Below the pieces are notes generated by a model. It ran no database searches and was not told the origin of the DNA. It worked only from the letters and a program-made list of their open reading frames with translations. The position numbers and the translations under genes were made by a program. A stretch of 64,000 bases of DNA from Caldilineaceae bacterium (GTDB taxonomy: Bacteria; Chloroflexota; Anaerolineae; Caldilineales; Caldilineaceae): assembly GCA_022821585.1 (NCBI GenBank), contig JAJEDI010000055.1:62001-126000 (forward strand), given 5' to 3'. Position 1 is the stretch's first letter, and the number at the start of each line of letters is the position of its first letter. Of the stretch, positions 43,775 through 52,518 are shown one piece after another.

Positions 43775-45088
43775 ATGCAAAGAATTACTCGCATCTTCGT
43801 GCTGGCCGCAGTACTCATACTGGCCGTCATTCTTTCAGCATGCGCAGCGCCGGCGGCTCCAGCCGGAGGAGCGGCTGCCGACGGCGGTGAGGCAATGGAA
43901 GAGGAAGTAGTCGAAATCACCTGGCTGCAGTGGTGGGTCAATGAGTGGGGCCCGGACAACCACGCCCAGCTAATCGCCGACTTTGAAGCCCAAAATCCCA
44001 ATATTAAGGTCACGGTGGTCGACGTGCCCTGGCCCGAAATGGCCGGCAAGCTCCAGGCCGCGGCCGCTGGCGGCAGCGAAACCTATGACCTGTTCGGCAC
44101 GGAGTCAACATGGATCGCCGGTCTGACCAAACAGGGGTTCATTGAAGACCTCGGCCCTTGGCTTGAAAACGACCCTGAATTCGCCGCCAAGCTGACACCG
44201 ACAACGCCCATGAACCTGCTGGGCGAGACCAGGGGACTCTGCCTATATCTCATTCCCTACCAGTTCGCCTACAACGTAGACGTCTTCGAGGAAAAGGGTC
44301 TTGAGCCGCCCACAAACTGGGACGAGTTTTTGGAAGTGCTGCAGGCCCTGCGCGACGAGGACACCAACTCATACGGTATGAGTATGCCCTTGCAGGACGG
44401 CGGTTTCCTCCTGCTGCGCTACTTCAACTTCCGCCTCGCCCAGGAAGGTGGCCAGATGCTTGACGAGAACGGCAACGTTGCCTTCAACTCCGCTGAAGGC
44501 GTGGCGGCTATGGATTGGTGGAAAGAGTTCTACGATATGGGCCTGGTCGTACCCGGTTCCTTCGGCGAGGATCAAGCTCTGATGCTGGAATTCGTGGCCA
44601 GCGGCCAGACTTCCGCCATCATTGACGGCCCGTTTATCTGGACGAAGGCGAAGCAGATCGATCCCGAAATCCGCATGGCCTACGCCCCCGCGTGGACGCA
44701 CAAAACGGGCGGCTACTCCTGGGCTTGCAGCGGCATGGGTATCGCGGCCAACTCGCCCCACAAAGAAGAGGCATGGGAATTCTTCAAGTATATCTATTCC
44801 GATGAAGTTTCCCTCAAGATGACGGAAACGGTCAGCCTGCTCTGGGCGACGAATGCGGCCGTCGATTCGCTGGCCGACTCAGATGACCCCATGTTGAGCC
44901 AGGTACCCGCATTCGCAAATCAGGATCCCGAGAACAATATCCTGTTTGCCCCCCTTCCTGAAGCCTCGAAGCTCATAGATGCTTTCCAACAGGCTTTCCA
45001 GCAGGTACTTGCGGGCGAAAAGGATTCCCAGACCGCGTTGGATGAGGCCGCCGCCATCTGGCAGGCCGAACTGGACGCCGCCAAGTAA
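43775..45088 (+). CDS. Sugar ABC substrate-binding lipoprotein (SBP family 1)
   Basis: A 437-aa receptor of the maltose/glycerol-phosphate class. The lipobox ILSAC gives Cys23, an A/G/E linker follows, and the mature domain starts EITWLQWWVNEWGPDNHAQLIADFEAQNP. EAWEFFKYIYSDEV near residue 335 and the C-terminal AWQ-type helix are typical. ATG 43775 follows AGGAGG. Two permease genes follow after a hairpin; the ATPase (MsmX-like) is not encoded here. The ligand is probably an oligosaccharide or sugar-like compound. Confidence 0.93.
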   Translation: MQRITRIFVLAAVLILAVILSACAAPAAPAGGAAADGGEAMEEEVVEITWLQWWVNEWGPDNHAQLIADFEAQNPNIKVTVVDVPWPEMAGKLQAAAAGGSETYDLFGTESTWIAGLTKQGFIEDLGPWLENDPEFAAKLTPTTPMNLLGETRGLCLYLIPYQFAYNVDVFEEKGLEPPTNWDEFLEVLQALRDEDTNSYGMSMPLQDGGFLLLRYFNFRLAQEGGQMLDENGNVAFNSAEGVAAMDWWKEFYDMGLVVPGSFGEDQALMLEFVASGQTSAIIDGPFIWTKAKQIDPEIRMAYAPAWTHKTGGYSWACSGMGIAANSPHKEEAWEFFKYIYSDEVSLKMTETVSLLWATNAAVDSLADSDDPMLSQVPAFANQDPENNILFAPLPEASKLIDAFQQAFQQVLAGEKDSQTALDEAAAIWQAELDAAK

Positions 45089-45172
45089 CTGGATAGGAAC
45101 TGTGAGGCCCTTGTAGGGATTCTCTCAAACTACCGTCTGGCTGCCGCGATCCCTGCTTACCTTGGGAATGAT

Positions 45173-45207
45173 AGGGCCTTACTGGCACAAGAAGCCCGTA
45201 AGGCCCT
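45173..45207 (+). promoter_or_regulatory. Intercistronic 10-bp hairpin after sugar-binding gene
   Basis: Perfect arms AGGGCCTTAC (45173-45182) and GTAAGGCCCT (45198-45207), 15-nt loop, no T-run. It lies 85 bp after the binding-protein stop and 54 bp before the permease start. Confidence 0.65.
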
Positions 45208-45260
45208 GATTCACAACGTACCAACGCCCTGAGTTCAGCACAACTCTTGAGAGCTCAAGT

Positions 45261-46247
45261 ATGGGTGAAAAGGGCGCGCATCAACCGCCTTCCCCTGAGA
45301 TGACTGTAAAGGTCACCGAAGCCCAATCGGCCCGACAGGGGCCTCCCTCGACGCGAAGGGTCTTGCCCCGCGAGATGTATGGCTTCTTGTTCGTGGGCCC
45401 CGCAATCCTCTTTTTTATCCTTGTCAGCATCTTTCCCCTGTTGCGCACATTTCAGATGAGCCTGATCGATGTGGAGGCTGGCATACCCCTTTTTGTCGGC
45501 ATTCGACACTATGCCGAACTGGTGCAGGACCCGTGGTTCTGGAGTAGTCTGACCAATGCATTTGTCTTTACGGTTGCCTCGGTGATTCTGCATATCTTCA
45601 TCGGCATGGTGCTGGCCGTACTGTTGAATGAGACCTGGTTCAGCACGACATTGAGAAACATTATGCGCGGCCTGCTGATCCTGCCCTGGGTATTCTCCAC
45701 GGCATCTGCGGGACTCATGTGGACTCTCCTCTATCATCCTTTCGGACTCCTCAACTATCTCTGGGTCGGTCTTCTGGGTCAGGAAATGCCGATTGAGTTT
45801 CTTGCAAAACCGGGTCTGGCAATGGCCTCGGTTGTGGCGGTCAATACCTGGAAAGCCTATCCCTTCTATATGATCATCATTCTTGGCGGACTTCAGGCGA
45901 TTCCGCCCGAACTCTACGAAGCCGCCAAGGTTGACGGGGCCAACGCAGGTAGACGCTTCTGGCATGTCACCCTGCCCCAGCTGCGTCCCATCCTGATCGC
46001 CATTTCCACCATCGACATCATTACGACTGTCGGCCACGTCGATCTCATCAGAATGCTGACCCGGGGTGGTCCCCTCCGCAGCACCGAGACCGTGGCCTAC
46101 TATATCTATAAGACCGCCCTGCTGGACGGCAACCTTGGCTACGGCGCCGCCGTCAGCACCCTGATGCTGATCATGGTGGCTATCCTTATCATCGTCTATT
46201 TGAGGCTGGTGTCTCGGGGGAGCGAATCAGGTGAAACGAGCTTCTGA
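45261..46247 (+). CDS. Sugar ABC permease (MalF/UgpA-like)
   Basis: A 328-aa membrane protein with a hydrophilic 40-residue N terminus, about six helices and the EAA loop YEAAKVDGANAGRRFWHVTLPQLRP near residue 220. The FVGPAILFFILVSIFPLLRTFQMSL first helix is typical of the MalF/UgpA/ThuF group. Start ATG 45261 has only a weak upstream purine stretch. The 3' end overlaps the next permease by 17 bp, so the two are translated together. Confidence 0.93.
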   Translation: MGEKGAHQPPSPEMTVKVTEAQSARQGPPSTRRVLPREMYGFLFVGPAILFFILVSIFPLLRTFQMSLIDVEAGIPLFVGIRHYAELVQDPWFWSSLTNAFVFTVASVILHIFIGMVLAVLLNETWFSTTLRNIMRGLLILPWVFSTASAGLMWTLLYHPFGLLNYLWVGLLGQEMPIEFLAKPGLAMASVVAVNTWKAYPFYMIIILGGLQAIPPELYEAAKVDGANAGRRFWHVTLPQLRPILIAISTIDIITTVGHVDLIRMLTRGGPLRSTETVAYYIYKTALLDGNLGYGAAVSTLMLIMVAILIIVYLRLVSRGSESGETSF

Positions 46248-47085
46248 TCTCAGATTCAGGTACGGTTATCTGATACACCAAGTCTTTGTCGTATCGCTCA
46301 CGACTCTCTCGGCCATCATAATCCTTACGCCGGTGGTCTGGATGATCAATGCCGCTATGCGGCCAATAAAGGAGGTTCTCACATATCCTCCCCGGCTCGA
46401 TCCCAGCCAACTCACCTTCGAATACATGGCTTCCTTAATCGAAAATGAACTGTATCGTGGGTACTTCGTAAACAGTACGATCATCTCTCTGTCCACGCTG
46501 GCGATCGTTCTCGTTCTTGGCCTGCTCGCGGCCTATGGCTTTTCGCGGTTCAAAATGGTGGGCGGGCGGTACATGCTGCTGGGTATCATGGCCCTGCTCA
46601 TGCTGCCTACTGTAACACTGATCGTTCCCTACTTCCGGCTGGCCCACCTTGTCGGGCTCTACGACACACTCTTTGGGCTCATCGTCGTAAACTCTGCCTT
46701 TATTCTGCCCATCTGTATCTGGCTCCTGAAGGGATACATGGACGCCATACCTGTTGACCTTGAAGAAGCGGCAATGATAGACGGCTGCACCCGCCTCCAG
46801 GCTATGCAGAAGATTCTGGTACCCTTGGCCGTACCGGGGATCGTGGGCACAGGCACCTTCGTTTTCGTATTTGCCTGGAACGAATTCCTGCTTGCCGTTA
46901 CACTCACAGACTCACCTGGATCTCAGCCTCTCACGATCGGCCTGGCCGCCTTCTTTGGCCAGTTCGTCAGAGACTGGAATTCCATCATGGCACTCTCGAC
47001 GATCACCAGCATCCCGCTCATGATCATCTTTGTCCTCTTTCAGCGTTGGGTTGTGCAAGGCATGACAAGCGGCGCAGTCAAATAG
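46231..47085 (+). CDS. Sugar ABC permease (MalG/UgpE-like)
   Basis: A 284-aa inner-membrane subunit from GTG 46231, which has GGGGGAG 8 bases upstream. The ILTPVVWMINAAMRP first-helix region and the EAA loop LEEAAMIDGCTRLQAMQKILVPLAVPG near residue 175 define the MalG class. With the preceding MalF-like subunit and the binding protein it forms a sugar importer. The following M81 gene, 223 bp downstream, may use the imported compound. Confidence 0.93.
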   Translation: MKRASDLRFRYGYLIHQVFVVSLTTLSAIIILTPVVWMINAAMRPIKEVLTYPPRLDPSQLTFEYMASLIENELYRGYFVNSTIISLSTLAIVLVLGLLAAYGFSRFKMVGGRYMLLGIMALLMLPTVTLIVPYFRLAHLVGLYDTLFGLIVVNSAFILPICIWLLKGYMDAIPVDLEEAAMIDGCTRLQAMQKILVPLAVPGIVGTGTFVFVFAWNEFLLAVTLTDSPGSQPLTIGLAAFFGQFVRDWNSIMALSTITSIPLMIIFVLFQRWVVQGMTSGAVK

Positions 47086-47308
47086 CCTTTAATCCTGTTG
47101 TCCAATTCAGAGTTACAGATGCTACTCACACCTGCTTAGCAACGCTCTGTAAACCAAAGGTGAAACTGTCGCAGTTGGTCGACTGAATTGCGGACGAGTT
47201 TGCGAAGGCCTTCTCTGCTCAGACCATGCCCAGCCAGTCCACGATCTGGACCGCCTGTCCCGGACAGTCACCGGCTCCAAGTCTCTAATCCACAGGGAGA
47301 GAAACGAA

Positions 47309-48823
47309 GTGCGCATAGCAATTGCTGGCATCAGCCATGAAGCCCTGAATACATCCCCGATTCCAACCACAATTGACCACTTTCGGGTCTGGCGCGGACA
47401 GGAACTCCTGCATGGTGAAACTCTGTTTTCGCCCTACCCGGTGGGGTCTGTGGCCGGACCCAAATACGCCTCGCTCGCCGAAATGATGAACGACCTGGGC
47501 GCAGAACCGGTCCCCATTCTGCACGCCAATGGCCTGTCCCCGTCGGGAACGGTAGAACAGGACACCTATCTCCAACTGAGGGACGAGATTATAGAAGGCA
47601 TCCAACAGGCGGGTCCGCTCGACGGCATCTGCCTGATCCTTCACGGTGCACTCCTGGTTGAACACATATGGAGCGGGGAGACAGACTTGGTGCGGTCGAT
47701 CCGGGCCGCAGTCGGCAACGACGTCCTCATCTCGGCCAGGTTCGACCTGCACGGCAATCTCACCGAAGAGTTCGCCAACAAGACCGACATCTGGACCGTA
47801 TACCGCACCGCCCCCCATCGCGACGCCCCGCAAACGCTGGAGAGAGCGATGACATTGCTTGCCCACTGCATTCGCGGCGGTCATCGCCCGCGGCCGGTCT
47901 TTGTCCGCGTACCAATGATTCTGCCCGGCGAGCGGGCCACGACCGACGTTGAGCCCATGAAATCGCTGTTGAAACTGGCAATTGAAATCGGACAACAACC
48001 CGGCATCCTGACCGCCGAAATCCTGGTCGGCTTTGGTTGGGCGGACGCTCCCTACTCCTCCAGCAGCGTCGTCGTGATCGCCGAGGGCGAGCCCCACCTG
48101 CCCCACGCGCGGCGGCAGGCGAAGCGCCTGGCCCAGGCCATGTGGGATCAGCGCCACAACTTCACCTTCGACCAGGAGGTCGCCTCCTCAGCCGATGAAG
48201 CAATCGATCTCGCCCTGGCGGCCGAGGAAAGCTGCGTCTTCATAGCAGATTCCGGTGACAATCCCACCGCAGGCACGCCCGGCGACGTGCCCTACTTTCT
48301 GTCGCGACTCCTCGCCAAAAGTGTCCCCGACGCCATACTGGCCGGGATTCCCGACAGCGAGGCCGCCCGCATCTGTTTCGAAGCAGGAGTCGGTTCCACC
48401 GTTTCCCTCAGGCTCGGCGGAAAACTGGACACCGAGTACGGCGCTCCCCTGGAAGTCACGGGCACAGTGGAGCATCTCTGCCCATCCGATCAGGCTTCGC
48501 AGAAAGCCGCTGTCGCTACCGTAAAAGTGAGAGGTGTTCGTGTCCTCATCACCGACAAGCGCACCTATTTCTCATCTCTGAACGACTTTCGCAAGGCCGG
48601 TGTCGAGCCCCTGGACCATAAGATCGTTGTCGTGAAACTCGGCTATCTCATGCCGGAACTGCGCGACGCCGCGCCGCGTGAGATCCTTGCCCTCACTCAG
48701 GGATACTCTGATCTGGATTTCACGCGTCTTCCCTACCGATACGTTACCCGTCCGATCTTCCCCTTGGACGAAGAGTTCGCCTGGTCCCCCGTGATCTCGA
48801 ATGTCGCAGGATACGGCGCCTGA
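47309..48823 (+). CDS. M81-family metallohydrolase (MlrC-like)
   Basis: A 504-aa protein of the microcystin LR degradation protein MlrC family. Conserved blocks are IAGISHEALNTSP at the N terminus, LILHGALLVE near residue 110, ARFDLHGN near 142 and DSGDNPTAGTPGD near 313-325; the His and Asp residues in these are the expected zinc ligands. Only MlrC itself is tied to microcystin breakdown; most relatives sit in catabolic gene sets with unknown amide or peptide-like substrates. GTG 47309 follows AGGGAG. It lies between a sugar importer and an aminotransferase. Confidence 0.92.
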   Translation: MRIAIAGISHEALNTSPIPTTIDHFRVWRGQELLHGETLFSPYPVGSVAGPKYASLAEMMNDLGAEPVPILHANGLSPSGTVEQDTYLQLRDEIIEGIQQAGPLDGICLILHGALLVEHIWSGETDLVRSIRAAVGNDVLISARFDLHGNLTEEFANKTDIWTVYRTAPHRDAPQTLERAMTLLAHCIRGGHRPRPVFVRVPMILPGERATTDVEPMKSLLKLAIEIGQQPGILTAEILVGFGWADAPYSSSSVVVIAEGEPHLPHARRQAKRLAQAMWDQRHNFTFDQEVASSADEAIDLALAAEESCVFIADSGDNPTAGTPGDVPYFLSRLLAKSVPDAILAGIPDSEAARICFEAGVGSTVSLRLGGKLDTEYGAPLEVTGTVEHLCPSDQASQKAAVATVKVRGVRVLITDKRTYFSSLNDFRKAGVEPLDHKIVVVKLGYLMPELRDAAPREILALTQGYSDLDFTRLPYRYVTRPIFPLDEEFAWSPVISNVAGYGA

Positions 48824-48922
48824 ATTCGTAATGATGAGACTGGCTGACATTGCAGCGTGCAGTGGATTAGTGTCGGAAGTGGCCACTGTGCGCCAGGTTC
48901 CCTGAAATCAAGGAGAACAAAA

Positions 48923-50179
48923 ATGGCCGGACCCGGCATGGAACTGGTCGGTGAAGAAGAGATAGAGGAAGTTCTGCAGGTGCTGCGGGCCGGCTATCTC
49001 TACCGCTACGGAATCCAGACCCCTGAAGGAACCGACCCGCGCTTCCAGGGCAAGGTCTATCAGCTGGAGCAGGAAATCGCGGCCATGTCGCAGGTGCGCT
49101 ACGCGGTGGCGGTCAACTCTGGAACATCGGCGCTTCTGGCGTCGCTGGCGGCGCTGGGCATCGGCCCCGGTGATGAGGTGATCGTCCCCGGTTTCACCTT
49201 CGTCGCCAGCATCTCGGCAATCGTCTTTTCCGGTGCCGTGCCAGTCCTGGCAGAGATCGATCGCACCTTCAATCTTGATCCGGAGGACGTGAAAGCGAAG
49301 ATCAGCCCCCGCACCAAAGCGATAATGGCTGTCCACATGATGGGCAACCCGGCCCGTTTGGAGGAGCTCAGGCGCGTCGCGGACATTAACAACTTGCACC
49401 TCATCGAGGACTGCTGCCAGGCCTTCGGCGCCGCCTACCGCGGCCGACCCATCGGCTCAATCGGCCATGTCGGCGCCTTCAGTTTCAACATCTACAAGAC
49501 CATTACATCGGGCGACGGCGGTATGGTCATCACTGACGACGAAGACCTGTACAGGCGGGCGTTCGCCTTTCATGACCAGGGACATTCCCCTTTGCGGACC
49601 GGCGTCGAGATCGGCCGGCGCCCCTTCCTCGGCCTGGACTTTCGCTGTACCGAGCTGCAGGCAGCCGTGCTGCTGGCCCAACTGCGCAAACTGCCCACAC
49701 TGATCGACCGCCTGCAGACCAGTAAGCGGCACTTCAAAGCGGCGATATCCGATCTGCCAGGCCTGGATTTCCGCGAAGTCCTCGATCCCGAGGAGGAGGT
49801 CGCTACCATACTTACGGTTATCCTCCCAGACGCCGATGTGGCCGCGAAGATCGCCGCAGAGCTGGACAGCAAGGTCGTGGCCGAAGCCGGCTGGCACGTC
49901 TACAACAATATGGAACACCTGCTGGAACAGCGCATGCCCACGCCGTTGTCCTGCTCGTTCAGTTGTCCGCACTACGCCGAAGTCGGCGGTTCGATGCAAT
50001 TCGGAAAAGGGATGTTGCCGCGCACCGACGACCTGCTGAACCGCTCGATCAATATCAGCATTGGCGTCTCCGACGCTGGCCTGGGTTCCGCCTTTGGCGT
50101 GACAATCAACGACGATCTGGACGTGGTGGCGAAGCGGGCCGACACCTTCCGCCGAGTCGCGTCCAGCTATCTCATCTGA
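48923..50179 (+). CDS. DegT/DnrJ/EryC1/StrS-family aminotransferase
   Basis: A 418-aa PLP enzyme. SGTSALLASLAALGIGPGDEVIVPGFTF is at about residues 66-93, Asp163 (IEDCCQAFGA) contacts the PLP ring nitrogen, and Lys192 (NIYKTITSGDGG) forms the Schiff base. ATG 48923 follows AAGGAG and fits the family start better than the open frame to 48857. Members convert keto-sugars to amino-sugars, or act as dehydratases or cyclitol aminotransferases. Located between an M81 gene and a PhyH gene, it may work on a sugar-like metabolite from the neighbouring importer (inference). Confidence 0.93.
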   Translation: MAGPGMELVGEEEIEEVLQVLRAGYLYRYGIQTPEGTDPRFQGKVYQLEQEIAAMSQVRYAVAVNSGTSALLASLAALGIGPGDEVIVPGFTFVASISAIVFSGAVPVLAEIDRTFNLDPEDVKAKISPRTKAIMAVHMMGNPARLEELRRVADINNLHLIEDCCQAFGAAYRGRPIGSIGHVGAFSFNIYKTITSGDGGMVITDDEDLYRRAFAFHDQGHSPLRTGVEIGRRPFLGLDFRCTELQAAVLLAQLRKLPTLIDRLQTSKRHFKAAISDLPGLDFREVLDPEEEVATILTVILPDADVAAKIAAELDSKVVAEAGWHVYNNMEHLLEQRMPTPLSCSFSCPHYAEVGGSMQFGKGMLPRTDDLLNRSINISIGVSDAGLGSAFGVTINDDLDVVAKRADTFRRVASSYLI

Positions 50180-50305
50180 CTGCTTATACACCGGGATGTG
50201 AGCCACATGCGAAAATTCTGGCGATTCGTCTTTTTTTCTTTTTGAAGTATATTAGAGGCGCTCGTCCAAACGGCAACAGATAATTTGTTTTCAAGAGCGA
50301 AAAAG

Positions 50306-51046
50306 ATGGGAAAGTCAATGAACGCATCCATAGCTGAAATCGCCCGATCTTTCGCGCGCGATGGGTTTGTCGTCGTCCCCAACCTGTTCAGTCGCGCGGA
50401 GGTAAAAGTCCTTAAAAAGGAAATTCAGAAAATTCTGCACGAGGTAAGGCAGGAGTCTGAAGGAGAGGGCAGCCAGAAGAAATTCGTGGATGAAACCGGC
50501 GTTTATGTCGGGTTGGCCGGCCGCAGCAGCCTGTTTCGCCAATCCGTGCGCGACGACCGCCTGGTCGATATCCTCGAAGCCATCATTGGCCCCAATGTCG
50601 AATTCCTCAGCGACAAAGTCGTATATAAAGACGAAGACACGCATATCGCCAGCCCCTGGCATCAGGACTGGCCGTACTGGGAAGGCGCGCACAAGATCTC
50701 TGTCTGGGTCGCGCTCGACGACGCTACGCCCGAAAACGGCTGTCTCAAGCTCTTACCCGGCTCGCATCGCGGCAGCGTGATTCACGATGGCGACATGAGC
50801 GACGGCTCCGGCTTTGGCCACCGCATTCGGCCCGAGACGATTGATGAGAGCACCGCCATTACCGCACCGGTAGAGGCTGGCGGAGCGGTTTTCTTCCATG
50901 ACCTGACCATGCACGCCAGCCACCCGAACACAGAGCGTCGCGAACGCTGGACCTGGGTCCCCACCTATCGCGATGCCCAGGCCGACGATCCGCCCTATTC
51001 CTTTGAAGTCGCCAACGTCGTTGTTCGTGGAGTCGGTCGCGAGTAG
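50306..51046 (+). CDS. Phytanoyl-CoA dioxygenase family (PhyH) oxygenase
   Basis: A 246-aa Fe(II)/2-oxoglutarate oxygenase. His119-x-Asp121 in SPWHQDWPYW and the distal His203 in TMHASHPN bind iron; ERRERWTWVPTYR supplies the 2-oxoglutarate Arg. The LKLLPGSHRG segment is typical. ATG 50306 is preferred; TTG 50285 and ATG 50318 are also in frame. It is clearly different from the PhyH at 27010-27780. It follows the aminotransferase on the same strand, with a T-rich tract and a weak TATATT box (50250 region) between them. Confidence 0.88.
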   Translation: MGKSMNASIAEIARSFARDGFVVVPNLFSRAEVKVLKKEIQKILHEVRQESEGEGSQKKFVDETGVYVGLAGRSSLFRQSVRDDRLVDILEAIIGPNVEFLSDKVVYKDEDTHIASPWHQDWPYWEGAHKISVWVALDDATPENGCLKLLPGSHRGSVIHDGDMSDGSGFGHRIRPETIDESTAITAPVEAGGAVFFHDLTMHASHPNTERRERWTWVPTYRDAQADDPPYSFEVANVVVRGVGRE

Positions 51047-51100
51047 GGCAGCCAGAGCTCGACTTACCATTCCAGTTTCCGCCAGAACAAGCGCCGTCAC

Positions 51101-51121
51101 TGACCACTGACCACTAACCAC
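51101..51121. repeat. Heptanucleotide tandem repeat, word TGACCAC
   Basis: Three 7-bp units at 51101, 51108 and 51115 (TGACCAC twice, TAACCAC), preceded by a diverged fourth (51094). It lies 55 bp after the PhyH gene and just before a REP-like element. Confidence 0.7.
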
Positions 51122-51132
51122 TGCAGTTCCGG

Positions 51133-51192
51133 GCGGTCGGGCCTATTCGGCCCTCCCGTGTTGGGGGGGGCCCCCCCCCCCACACGCCCCCG
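51133..51192. repeat. REP-like palindromic element, copy 2
   Basis: Shares an exact 25-bp block with 37429-37453. Its second palindrome has become a G8-C11 homopolymer pair (51163-51181) where copy 1 has an ordinary GC stem; this could be real drift or an assembly artefact. The rest of the gap up to 51549 holds no recognised gene. Confidence 0.7.
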
Positions 51193-51549
51193 GCCAACAA
51201 CATGCCTCGCCGACCTGGTGTCGATATTCGTAACATGTGCCTAATCGAAGGTGTCTGGCCAGATCACGTCCCGCCAGTCCCATCAGATCCCCGTAGGCGC
51301 CGGCCTTGTGCCTGCCCTCGCACCCTCTCCAACTGACGGACTCCACCTTACGGCCTGGCCTGGCGCCCGCACAGCGTCTCGCCCAAACACGGTATACAAC
51401 CCCAGCCGCCGCTGGCACTGATTCCCCGCTACACTGTTCCCACCCCAAATCTGGGATGCACCCGATTCACCCGCCGCTCCTCCACTCGATCCAAACTGTG
51501 CTAAGATAGGCTCTTCAATTGAACGCAATGAATTCAGGAGCAAGCACTC

Positions 51550-52398
51550 TTGAGCCATCCACTGCTGGACACAAAGGTCATAGAGGAAGCGCCTGGCGTC
51601 TATCTGAATGAGACCGGCGATGTCTTCGCACTCTTTGATGCACAGGTGCAGGATTCCGGTAACATCTCGTATGGCGTTCAGGTCGGACAACAGCGCTTCT
51701 TCGTCAAGACCGCGGGAGATCCTCACGATCCTCGTCCCTTTTTGCCCCACGAGGAAAGGGTAGCCCTGCTTCACAACGCAGTTCGCGTTCGACGCAGTTG
51801 TTCTCACAACGCCTTACCCCGGCTCCACAACGTGATCGAGTCGGCGCACGGGCCGCTGCTTGTCTACGCCTGGGTCGAAGGCGAGCTTCTCCACGCTGGA
51901 AGTGCAGCGCGCCAAGACCCTCATTCGGCCATGCAGCGCTTCCGCAGGCTACCTCTCCCGGAAATCATGAGAGCGCTGGACTTCATCTTCGACCTGCACT
52001 GTGAGCTTGCACAGGCAGGATGGATAGCGGTCGACTTCTATGACGGCTGTCTGATCTATGACTTCTCCTGCGAAAAAATGCATGTCGTCGATCTGGACAT
52101 GTACCGTGAAGGTCCGTTCGTCAACGAGATGGGGCGAATGTTTGGCTCATCCCGATATATGGCCCCCGAGGAGTTTGAACGCGGTGCGTCGATCGATGAG
52201 CGAACGAACACCTTCACAATGGGGCGAACCGCAGCCAACTTGCTGTCAGACGGCACACTGGCCCGTTCCGCCTTTCGCGGCAGCGACGCACATTATGAAG
52301 TTGTCCGCCGTGCGTGCAGCGACGAGCGCAGAAGGCGCTATGCGTCAGTTGGTGACTTTTGCGCTGCCTGGCTAGGGGCAGGTAAAGGGAATCCCTGA
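51550..52398 (+). CDS. Protein-kinase-like protein with altered catalytic loop
   Basis: A 282-aa cytoplasmic protein with the outline of a Ser/Thr kinase. Lys53 (FFVKTAG) matches the ATP Lys, Asp162 in AVDFYDGCLIYD the catalytic loop, Asp181 (VVDLDMY) the DFG position and YMAPEEF (203-209) the APE motif. The HRD His/Arg are missing and the Asn normally five residues after the Asp is Cys167, so activity is uncertain. The start is TTG 51550 with AGGAG 9 bases upstream. It stands alone. It could be a small-molecule kinase or a pseudokinase. Confidence 0.8.
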   Translation: MSHPLLDTKVIEEAPGVYLNETGDVFALFDAQVQDSGNISYGVQVGQQRFFVKTAGDPHDPRPFLPHEERVALLHNAVRVRRSCSHNALPRLHNVIESAHGPLLVYAWVEGELLHAGSAARQDPHSAMQRFRRLPLPEIMRALDFIFDLHCELAQAGWIAVDFYDGCLIYDFSCEKMHVVDLDMYREGPFVNEMGRMFGSSRYMAPEEFERGASIDERTNTFTMGRTAANLLSDGTLARSAFRGSDAHYEVVRRACSDERRRRYASVGDFCAAWLGAGKGNP

Positions 52399-52518
52399 TT
52401 CGGTTAGGTCTTGAAGAGTGAACAAGGAGTGGGAGACCGAACGCCGCCGGTACGCCTGACTGCCGGTCGTAAGACCCTGCATAGCGCGACTGAATTTGCG
52501 ACGCGGAGAAGGGATCTG

